Positions 12,501 through 20,022 of a DNA stretch of 20,022 nucleotides are shown here, piece by piece. The DNA comes from Thoreauomyces humboldtii (taxonomy: Eukaryota; Chytridiomycota; Chytridiomycetes; Spizellomycetales; Powellomycetaceae). The stretch lies in NCBI GenBank assembly GCA_027596035.1, contig JADGJA010000394.1:1-20022 (forward strand). Direction: 5' to 3'. The number at the start of each line of letters is the position of its first letter. Positions within the stretch are counted from its first letter, which is position 1. The notes under the pieces are model-generated. The model saw only the letters and a list, made by a program, of their open reading frames with translations. It was not told the DNA's origin and ran no database searches. A program made the position numbers and the translations under genes.

Positions 12501-14101
12501 GTTGCTTCGGTTCCTAATCACGAGATCTTCGCCCAGTTCGTCTCCGATAAGGAGGGGTCTGAACTCGAGTAGACGAGAGGAGATGGAAGTGAGCACCGGG
12601 CAGGCGACACCTTTGAGCTGCAGCCTTATGGGCTCTTCTCCAACCGCTGTCTGTGACGAGGAGTTGACGATCTTCAGTTCCATCGGAACGGCAAATTTCC
12701 GCAAATCCGGTGGCTGAAGAGTAGCTTTGAAACCACTGGTTACGACCGGCGCTCGTGGAGAGAAGGTCAGATTCACGTCAACCGAGCTGAAGGGCTGGAT
12801 AACGCCTTCCGACGGTCGCAGGGTGATGGCGTAAAGCGCAGTGTCCATGTCACCGAGAGTATTTTCCGAAACATCGCCGGCCAGTCCCAAGCTCTCTCGA
12901 ATCTTGAATCCTGGGACCATCGGTTTGTTTTCGCCAGCATGCGTGATCACCCTGTGATTTTGGGTATGAAGTTGCGTATGAGATTGCAGGTAATCCGAAA
13001 CCGGCCCGTACCGCAGGACACTGACCATTTTTGGGGAGTAGACCCCTTGTTTACTAGCTTGGTGCGAAGCACCGCCTCCTGAGAGTAATACACTGCCCCA
13101 AAGTCGATTCGAGAGTAGTCCAACGGTCGATTGGTGCGTACATCGTGCAGGGCCAACTTGTGGTCGATTAGCGTGCCCTTCACCAGTACCGTGGTGTTCT
13201 GCGCGCGCTTTGTGGACGCCCTGGGAACGTCGTTCTCGAGCTGGATGCTGATATACTCGGCAAAGTCCCCCACCGTCTCGGGTCGAAACTCGACTTTCAG
13301 CATCGCTTCGACGCTTTCGACAAGTCGCCCGCTGGAGACGGTTCGTGACCTGTTGGAAGGGGCGCTTCCGAGGTCAGGCAGGGCGCTCAAAGCGAAACGA
13401 GCGGTCGAGATCCTGATGGGCAACTCGGGGTCGCAGCTGCAGACCACCTTGGCGCGACGCTTTCCGACGTTCCTGACCTTGAGATGGGCGGTGTGCCATG
13501 CTCCGCTTGCCGGTGCTCGTTCGTTCTCGTCGTCCACTCGACCCAGGGCGATGGTTCCAAAGTCGATCTCTGGCTGCACCTCCAGGGATGGTCCGACGGG
13601 AAAGGCCTCGAGCGGGACGATGAGGTCCTGTTCGCCCTCCACCACGATGGTGATGCTGTCGGTGTACTGAAGCAGCGACGGGTCCTCGGTGTCCCTAGCT
13701 TCCCGCGCGCTCCTAGGTGATTCCTCCGACACCGCCGGCGCGGTCGGTCCACTGAACTCGATCTCGATCTCCACGTCGAGGCCAGGAGCCAGGGAGTGCC
13801 ATCCGTGTATCGGGCCGCTGTGAAGCTTGAAGCGCTCGTTGGTCGGGTACTGGAATGCCACCCTCTTGATGCGGCGGGTGAGATTGCGGACGCGTATGGC
13901 ACGCTTGTGGAGTGATCCTGGCTCGTAGTCGTTGATGGTGATCCTTTCTGGGGCGACGCGAAGACTGTAGAAGGTTCTCTCCAAATTGTCGTCCCGTTGA
14001 TCGGCCGCGAGGGATGATTTGCTGCTGACGGCTAGGAGGCCGGTGAAAGGGGTGACCCTGGTGCCTGCAGCGGGAGCGACCAAGTCCAGCTTGGAAGCCA
14101 T
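3585..14101 (-). CDS. CFAP47: CFAP47 homologue: giant ASH/Ig-like repeat and calponin-homology protein of the flagellar central apparatus
   Basis: Structural protein of motile cilia; in animals CFAP47 is needed for sperm flagella and its algal homologue belongs to the central apparatus. I join 19 exons: 13002-14101, 9247-12951, 9033-9183, 8868-8976, 8648-8808, 8297-8578, 7475-8239, 7306-7413, 6958-7251, 6756-6896, 6506-6697, 6206-6427, 5911-6135, 5635-5842, 5437-5576, 5080-5358, 4704-5021, 4314-4640 and 3585-4247. The total is 3129 residues; human CFAP47 is about 3190. ASH-type beta domains start at residue 46 and recur to about 3050. A charged helical insert lies near 625-760, just after five His (612-616). 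A calponin-homology domain (about 1760-1870) holds SENVLLRWVAFHSWK and LTNFTSDFASGAPLAYLL. The repeats after it carry the family pattern, for example DEVGEFWYNL and STGFTWVYPLTGIPE. The tail is low complexity and ends with NFIRENAI. The start ATG has G at -3 and +4. The first intron (12952-13001, or alternatively 12911-13011) and introns 6136-6205 and 6428-6505 have weak or ambiguous sites. HYDIN and CFAP74 share ASH domains, but the order of domains and the length fit CFAP47. Confidence 0.9.
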
Positions 14102-14577
14102 TCCGCTTATATTGCGAACAAAGAAGTCAGGTCCGATGAGAGGTCTTGCAGGAGGACTAGTCGCACTTGGAAAGCCTGGAACCGCTATAGAATCGAGCGG
14201 CCTTCGGCAGCGAGCAGGACGAGTCAGTCAGTCACCCAGGAAGGTGAGCGGAGTCTCTCTCCCCTTTGGGATGCTGCTGTCCAACGACACATTCGGACAA
14301 GATTTCTTCTCTGTGCGACCTGGCCACGTCAGAGAGAGACGAGGCACACGGATGCAGAACTGACCTCATCGTGGTGGTGTTGGCGACCTCGCAGGCTACA
14401 AAAGGGGTTGGCCCGGACGCCCTTGCCCCCGGCCTCCCCCACCCAATTCCCCGAATCCTCTCCAGTTCAGAAATCAACCCTGACTTCGCAAACCATTCGT
14501 CGCCGCATCCGCCCCATTAATACAGTACCGGCGTCCCCTCCGTCAACCCTTGAATCTCCTCGAACCGCTTTCTCGAA
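14102..14577. promoter_or_regulatory. Divergent promoter region between CFAP47 and the reticulon gene
   Basis: CFAP47 is read leftward from 14101 and the reticulon gene rightward from 14578, so these 476 bp hold both promoters and 5' UTRs. On the plus strand TACAAAAGG near 14396 could serve as a TATA-like element for the reticulon gene, followed by a pyrimidine-rich leader up to its ATG. On the minus strand a short AATATAAG lies only about 6-13 nt upstream of the CFAP47 ATG, probably too close to act as TATA. I looked for an RFX X-box (GTTNCCATGGNAAC type), which controls many ciliary genes in animals, and did not see one. Short frames here look like chance. Confidence 0.5.
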
Positions 14578-15482
14578 ATGGCTTCCGTATCTGCTGTTCC
14601 CATTGTGCCTACTAGTGTTGACGCGCCTCTGGCTGCTTCTGTCCCCGCTACTCCCGTAGTCACCATCGTCACCCCCATCGCTCCCGCTCCCGGAAAGGCC
14701 CGCTCCACCGTTGACGGGACCTCCAGCTCAAAGGCCCAGTTCGTCAAGGACACCCTGCGTGCCCTCGTCCTCTGGGAGAACCCCCTCGTGTCCGGCGGCG
14801 TCCTGGCCACCATCCTCGCCGCCAACTACGTTTTTGCCACCTACTCTCCCATCCGCGTGCTCGCATTCGCTCTCGGAGCTGCAACCTTCGCCAACCTCGT
14901 GTTCGTCAACGCGTGGGTGTACGGCGGGTCCATGTTCACAAACTCGTCAGCCAGCGGCGCCGGTGTCAAGAAGCCCCCTACGATGTGAGTCCTACCCGTT
15001 GCATGGAACCTACGTCTTTCGTGGCACCTTAGTCTCATATGCTGATGCTAATGCGCTTCCTTCCTTGCAGGTGGCTCCTCGACAATGCCAACCGTTCTCC
15101 CGTCTCCCACCAGGCCGTCCATGAGTGGACCGACTTTGCCGTTGACACCATCAACGTCGCTGCCGCGTACGTAGCATCCATCGTCGCGGTGGACGACAAC
15201 AAGAGGTCCATCCAGGCTCTCGCGGCCACCGGCTTTGTGTATCTTCTCTCCGGCTACGTTTCCTCAGGAACGCTGTTCCTCGTTGCCTTGATCCTCGCCT
15301 TCGTCACTCCCCGCATCTACCTCGCCAACAAGACCCTGATTGACGGCCACGTTCACCAGACCGTCGGACTGGTCTCCGGTCACGTCAGCAAGGTATCGGG
15401 CGCCGCTTCGCAGTACTACAACAGTGCGGCCGCACAAGCCAAGTCCAAGGTCGCTGCTGCCACGCAGAAGAAGACCTCGTAG
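14578..15482 (+). CDS. RTN: Reticulon-like protein (ER membrane curvature)
   Basis: Reticulons are ER membrane proteins whose two hydrophobic hairpins bend the bilayer and shape tubules. Exons 14578-14984 and 15071-15482 are joined across an 86-nt GTGAGT...CAG intron in phase 2, giving 272 residues. The first 45 residues are Ala/Pro/Val-rich. Then comes the reticulon homology start ALVLWENPLVSGGV (about 62-75), a long hydrophobic stretch to about 115, a hydrophilic loop of about 75 residues, and a second hydrophobic hairpin ending FVTPRIYLANKTLIDGHVHQ. That last part matches the family pattern in which the second hairpin is followed by P-x-x-Y and an I-D pair. The tail is Ala/Lys/Ser-rich and ends KKTS, close to but not a standard KKXX signal. 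The ATG has G at -3 and +4. The long hydrophobic stretches and the spacing make reticulon much more likely than PRA1/Yip3 or other ER-shaping families; no numbered subtype is claimed. Confidence 0.87.
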
Positions 15483-16019
15483 ATTTTTTCCCATTCTCCT
15501 TGGTTTTGGGCATTTCAAATCGTCCCCTGCACTTTTTCCTGTGGTGAAGCCATCTGGCCTGCGTCCTTCCCCTTTTTTTTTGTCCAACCCCTGCATATAA
15601 ACACCAACTTTTTGAGCAAGCGTCCTACCTTTTGAGAATGTCCGTGGATCTGGTATCTGGTAGCGGGCACACAAGCCCTGTCGGATCGACGTGGCCCTAG
15701 ACGAGGCCAGTCGGAACGGCCGGGCACAAAGAGCGCACGGTACAGTACCGTACAGTAGGGGGACCCAAGTCAGGAACCCAGTCGATTAGGGCTACCACCA
15801 GATTTGATACGGGTTGCTCCTTGGAGAGGGTTCTTCCCTTCTGTCCAGACAAGTCGGACAACAGCCAACATTCTTGCTCAAGAAACTGCTGCGCAAAGAC
15901 ATCTTCGCGCACGAGGCACATCAAACAGCACATTGACCCTATCCACATACAGAACAGCGCGCCACTCCTTCAAGCAAGGCTCTTTAGGTCCAAGTTCACC
16001 TCCCTGAGCGCTATAGACC
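15483..16019. other. Spacer between reticulon and PCM1-like genes
   Basis: These 537 bp hold the reticulon 3' UTR and the promoter of the next gene. A T-run at about 15571-15580 and CATATAAAC near 15593 could belong to the polyadenylation region. A compact GTAC-rich repeat sits at 15738-15758. No tRNA fold, other RNA gene or convincing coding region is seen; the 97-codon frame at 15821-16114 overlaps the next gene's start and has no recognisable features. Confidence 0.5.
15738..15758. repeat. Short GTAC-rich palindrome and direct repeat
   Basis: CGGTAC and GTACCG (15738-15743 and 15745-15750) form a 6-bp inverted repeat around one base. The same bases also make a direct repeat, GTACAGTACC followed by GTACAGTAG. 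It lies about 270 bp upstream of the PCM1-like ATG, so a protein-binding site is possible but unproven. Confidence 0.4.
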
Positions 16020-19000
16020 ATGATCCGGGCCGCAGGCAATCCCTCCGATGTCGAGAGTTCCCACCTTCCGGCAAGCGTGTCAAAGATAGCAAAAGCCTCC
16101 ACCACAAGTTCTGATCTCGACCAAGAATCCGTGCTCGTCTCCCAATGGCAGAGTTCCAAAGGCCGCTCGCCCGACCGATCATCTCCACCTCCTCCACCGT
16201 TGGCAGCCAGCGCCGAGGAAACGAACGATACGCGGCAGCAGGGAACGAGCGTCGCGCAGGAAAATGAAAACCTGGATGACGAGAACAGGAGCCAAGAAGA
16301 TGAGTTTCTCTTGAATACTCTCCTTCAGGCACAAAAACGTGAGAAAACGCTTGCCCTTCTGGATCTACAAAAGTGAGTGATGACCGATAAAGAACCTTCC
16401 AAAGACATGTGAAGCTTATCCAACATCATCTTTTAGGCGACGTGTCGACATGGAGCTGCTTCGTTCAAACCTCGTAACGGCCATGGAAAGTGAAGATCCA
16501 GCCGCATTGAAGAACCTAAGCCCATCCTCCTGGATAACGGAGGAAAGCGACCAAGAGGATGATGCGGACGCGCTAGCCTCTTTGCTGCCAAACGTGCACG
16601 AGCTGATCCAGATGCGCAAGCTACTTCCGCAACGTGGTGATAGGGGGGCCCCCGAGAAGAGGAAGAAATCGGATGCTCCCAGCCCCACCTCGTCTAGCTC
16701 GCGCGTCGACGCAGTCGAAGACGCAGTCTCGTTCCGTGACATGTCGACCGATGCTCTGACGGCCAGGCTGCGGTCGATGTTCCAAAGTTCAGGAAGCATC
16801 GGGAAAGCTTCGAAGGACCAGCAACCGGACGAGTCGCTTTCGCCTAGGGTCCACTCTCCCAACCACCCAAAGTGGGAGGCTGCCGAAATTTCCGACATTG
16901 ATCAGGAGGCATCGCTTCTCGACAAGATTTTGACGCCCGCCCAACGAGCGTCACTTGCCGAGCAGCGACAGCAGATTCTTCTTCTGCGTCAAGAGCTTCA
17001 GGTCTTGCAGGAATACAAAGAAAGCATCTCGGGAAACGATGCCGAGGTCATGGCTCATGAGCTGGATGAAGCTTACAAGCAGATACTTAAAGAAGGCACT
17101 GCAACGAACTCGACTCCTGAATTTGCGCTCAAAGAGCCCGTGCAGAATGCAGCGGGGTCTCGCGTCAAAACAGTCAACCGCCGCCACATCTCGTCTCAGC
17201 AGTCTCCTGGGAGCGCTTGGCGTAAAGCCGGCACCGATGAGCTCATTGAGCGGCTCGGTCAGCTTTCTGTCGGTGGTTTGCTGCCGTTCGCTGGCGCAGA
17301 TACCGACATGGAGAGTATTTCCTGGCAGAACCTCGACCAGAGTCAACTTCTTGAGGCTCAGATGGCATCAGATGAAGACGCAGAACGGATCGAGATGGGT
17401 ATGCAGGAGATTGTGAGGAGCATGGATACCATACGAAAAGCTCGCGACGTGGCGATTGGCACCCAGAAAACATATCTCGACGAGCTTTTCAAGAAGCTGG
17501 AAGCTCAGATGGAAGAGCTGCAAGAAGTGCAAAAGAACGTATCTTTCTTTCGTCGCGCTACTGATTCCGGACTCGCCAAGTTCGTTGCCAAAGGTCATCG
17601 CACCTCTGCCTTGCCGTCATCAAAGCCCAGCTCGCTCCATGCGCGGCCACGCTTCAACGTGAACAGTGTTCCCGCAAGCAACTACGCCCAACAGCCATTT
17701 CAAACGTACCGTGCTGAGATGCTGTCGTCTCCTGGAGAACGACCTCCGCAGGCTTCCACGAAAGATGAACTGCGGGGAGATCGATCCATGGCGCCATCTC
17801 CAGAGCAGCAGCCCACGGAGAAAGTCTCACGACACACGAGCGCTTGGACAGAACAGCCGAGGGTTAAGGAATATGCTTTCCCTGACCTTGATGAACACTT
17901 CGAGCCGACAGCATACAAAACAACAAGTAGCGAAACGCATTCCAAAGCGGACCGCCTGATGCAAAAACTCTTTGAGGACTCCAAGGATCAGATATACAGG
18001 TCCGCCGCCGGAGTCATATCAAAACATGAAAGCGAACCGTACTTTTTGCTCCAACTGTTCAAGACTGCGGCACGTCTGGACACTTCGTACGCACGGCAGA
18101 AGCTGTTGATGACAATGGAGCAAATTCTCGAAGAATGCTCTTCCGAGAAGACTTCCGAAGGTGGGCTCTCATCCCCCGAGAAACAAGGCATGCGCCGATC
18201 CTCTGTTGATTCAGGTGAGAACCGACACAGTTAACTTGGCAAGTGAAAAGGCTTGTCTGATGAAGGTTATCGCATAGATGAGGAAAACCAACCTGAAAGC
18301 TATATCCAACGAAATATTGAAAGTCGAAACCCCAACCCACCCCGTACCGCTGATATCGCGAGCGATAAAGCATCCGAGATGACCTCTAACAACACATCAC
18401 CCGACCAGTCCCCAGATCGCTCGGACCCGAAGCCGCTGAATTCGAAGAGTGATGTTGTATCCGATGTTCAGGTAAAGAGTAGCATACGTTTAACATTGTC
18501 ATACGAGCTGCTAAATCCAAGCGCTCGCTTTACAGGACACACTCATTGCGTTCATTGCCAGATCATCACACCCCGTTTTCACTCCGAACGATATCCTGGT
18601 GATGCATGACAGGGTCATGAAAATCGTTGCACCGCAGCTGGAAATATGGGAGAGGCGTGCCGAAAGCGACATGAGTTCCGCGGTGGAGTCCTTCGTAGCG
18701 GAGTCTCTCAAGAAGTATCTGAACCAACCGTCTGATCTCGGGGGAGTGCTCATCGAGGAGGTTGGACGCCTCGTCACCAACCTCTTTTACATGGGAACCG
18801 AGCAGTCCGTTCAGGCAGCGGAACAGCGACACACTGTGGGACGGTACGCGAAAGCCCATGCACCATCTCATCAGAGTTCATCAGTGCTCTATCTCACTCG
18901 TTTTCTTCCCGTACTACATATAGGTCCTTCCCTCCGATCACGGGAACGCCGCCGAAAACGGACATGGCAACGAAAGGGCAGAGTTCCGGATCGCCCAGTC

Positions 19001-19635
19001 GTTTCGGATATCATTATGCCCGGGATTGTCGCGGCGACTGCAACTGGAACCATGACGTGCTGGACGACCTCGTGGCCAGGATGGACCGACACGACTGGGG
19101 AGACATCATGAAGTTCATTGCAAACTCGACGGACATGGATGAAGAGGATGAGGGAGAAGACGAGGATTTTGTGGCGGACTCGGATTCGGATTACGACGAC
19201 GAGGTCTTTGTGGAGGACGAGGATGAGGAGCAGGGTGACTTTGGTGAAGATGCGACGGTAGACACGAGCACCATTGCGCTCGACAGGCGGTTCGGAAGCA
19301 CCGAGGACTGTGAGTTGACGACGCCCCCTTTTGCTCATTAGATTGCCTTCCAAACCTTCTGACAGCCACTGAACGCGTTCTTTCTGGCAGCTCCCAGCTC
19401 TCGAACCGTGACGCCCAGTCGATTCTCGGAGGTTCCTGCCTCGGATGATGACAACGATCAGAAGCAGGGCGGGGCCGTGGAGGACGGCTTTGATGAAGAT
19501 GGTGGCAGGAAGCAGCAGAAGGACGAAGCAACGGACCTGCTGCAGGTAGACGGACAAGAAGGCATTCCCGCCACCGAGGATGACGATCTCCGCGATCTGA
19601 CTTCCGCAGATGACAAGAAGGTTGCTGGCTCGTGA
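16020..19635 (+). CDS. PCM1: PCM1-like coiled-coil protein (candidate centriolar-satellite scaffold)
   Basis: In animals PCM1 scaffolds centriolar satellites, granules that move material to centrosomes and basal bodies. I join exons 16020-16372, 16437-18214, 18278-18471, 18536-18843, 18924-19309 and 19391-19635; introns are 64, 63, 64, 80 and 81 nt. Phases agree and the product is 1087 residues, about half of human PCM1. Ser/Pro-rich segments alternate with predicted coiled coils, the clearest at 293-315 (EQRQQILLLRQELQVLQEY) and 442-489. Block 1 (634-684) contains IYRSAAGVISKHESEPYFLL and then LDTSYARQKLLMTMEQIL, which closely resembles the PCM1 segment I recall as KIYSEVATLISQNESRPHFL and LNTDYLRQRALYALQDIV. 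Block 2 (776-870), with KKYLNQPSDLGGVLIEEVGR and then LVTNLFYMG, resembles the following PCM1 C-terminal helix domain in the same order. An Asp/Glu-rich tail follows, as in PCM1. The ATG has A at -3. The fourth intron has an alternative (see findings). Homology rests on memory, not a search, so confidence is moderate. Confidence 0.75.
19128..19260 (+). other. Acidic low-complexity segment within the PCM1-like gene
   Basis: This stretch encodes runs such as DMDEEDEGEDEDF and VEDEDEEQGDFGED, with GAGGAT/GACGAG-type codons. It lies between the C-terminal helical block and the last exon. A similarly placed acidic region exists in animal PCM1; low-complexity bias alone could also explain it. Confidence 0.6.
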
Positions 19636-19684
19636 AATAGCGCGCCGGGTAATTGTACAGCAATAGGACCCGGACCTCCATCCA

Positions 19685-19730
19685 TACAGATAACAGAACA
19701 TGGAATGTACAGATAACAGAACATGGAATG
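19685..19730. repeat. Perfect tandem duplication, 23-bp unit, two copies
   Basis: TACAGATAACAGAACATGGA followed by ATG occurs at 19685-19707 and again without a gap at 19708-19730, with no mismatch. It lies about 50 bp after the PCM1-like stop codon, in the likely 3' UTR. It looks like a young slippage or microsatellite-type duplication. Confidence 0.9.
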
Positions 19731-19939
19731 GGAATTGCACAACAATGCTTCATACAGTATCATGCATGCCTTGGTTCGCGCCATCGTGGAAAAAGCTGTC
19801 GAAGAGCAGGCGGAGTTTGAGAGATGAACGATCAGTGAATGCAGAACGGGTACCCTGTAAAGTTCCATTTCCAGAATCTCTAGATTCTCGACACATCAGG
19901 TTGGGCAGGTTGGTGGTACGTTACACAGGGAGGCTCAAG

Positions 19940-19992
19940 GGAGGAGAGGAGAGGCTTGGATTAAGGTTGGGTTATCTCCACTCCTCTCCTCC
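19940..19992. repeat. Purine/pyrimidine inverted repeat
   Basis: GGAGGAGAGGAG at 19940-19951 is the exact reverse complement of CTCCTCTCCTCC at 19981-19992, with a 29-nt loop. A 12-bp stem of this kind could form a hairpin or, being all-purine on one strand, an unusual triplex. No T-run or other terminator sign is present, so no function is assigned. Confidence 0.6.
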
Positions 19993-20022
19993 TCCCGACG
20001 CTCCCGTCACGTCGTCTCCCCC

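Larger units (their letters stand above)
19636..20022. other. 3' flank of the PCM1-like gene, no gene seen
   Basis: The 387 bp after the stop hold no supportable coding region on either strand. Minus-strand frames that run back from here are antisense to the acidic last exons and are rich in Ser, Pro and Cys, as expected for shadows. Two repeats are listed separately. The pyrimidine-rich right end could be the leader of another gene, but this cannot be judged. Confidence 0.5.

Noticed and set aside
13131..13670. Plus-strand frame of 179 codons opposite CFAP47 exon 1
   Set aside because: The minus strand encodes clear ASH domains here, and this frame has low-complexity, unstructured composition.
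14102..14577. RFX X-box for ciliary gene control
   Set aside because: No sequence close to the motif was found on either strand of the divergent promoter.
15821..16114. 97-codon plus-strand frame with several Cys
   Set aside because: It overlaps the PCM1-like start in another frame, has no recognisable domain and its composition looks like chance.
19458..19868. Minus-strand frame of 136 codons after the PCM1-like gene
   Set aside because: It is antisense to the acidic last exon; Asp/Glu codons read backward give Ser/Pro/Cys-rich shadows. No family pattern seen.

Overview
This window looks like nuclear DNA from a flagellated (zoosporic) fungus, most likely of the chytrid type. It pairs a fungal-type family 2 chitin synthase with two genes tied to motile cilia or centrioles (CFAP47 and a PCM1-like protein). 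The genes carry many short introns, mostly 54-81 nt, with GT-AG ends and fungal-looking branch sites such as TACTAAT and CTAAC. Taxonomy is inferred from gene content only; no rRNA or mitochondrial marker is present. I saw no transposon, tRNA, rRNA or CRISPR sequence. The window is ordinary eukaryotic gene-dense chromosome.

Layout: (1) 1-3063, minus strand: chitin synthase, seven exons visible, reading frame still open at the left edge, 905 codons present. (2) 3064-3584: spacer holding the CFAP47 3' end and the chitin synthase promoter. (3) 3585-14101, minus strand: one giant gene reconstructed here as 19 exons and about 3129 residues, a full-length CFAP47 (central-apparatus protein with ASH/Ig-like repeats and a calponin-homology domain). 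(4) 14102-14577: divergent promoter region. (5) 14578-15482, plus strand: two-exon reticulon-like ER membrane-shaping protein, 272 residues. (6) 15483-16019: spacer. (7) 16020-19635, plus strand: six-exon coiled-coil protein of about 1087 residues whose C-terminal half carries two blocks resembling animal PCM1, the centriolar-satellite scaffold. (8) 19636-20022: 3' flank with a 23-bp tandem duplication and a purine/pyrimidine inverted repeat.

The genes do not form an operon. CFAP47 would act in the zoospore flagellum and the PCM1-like protein around its basal body. Chitin synthase builds the wall once the zoospore encysts, and the reticulon shapes ER tubules. Exon boundaries were chosen by hand from reading-frame phase, GT-AG sites and remembered family sequence. 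All junctions keep phase and the summed coding lengths are multiples of three. Four places are less certain: the first CFAP47 intron, CFAP47 introns near 6136-6205 and 6428-6505, and the PCM1-like intron near 18836-18923. The most notable item is the PCM1-like gene in a fungus, only about 1.9 kb from the start of a full-length CFAP47.
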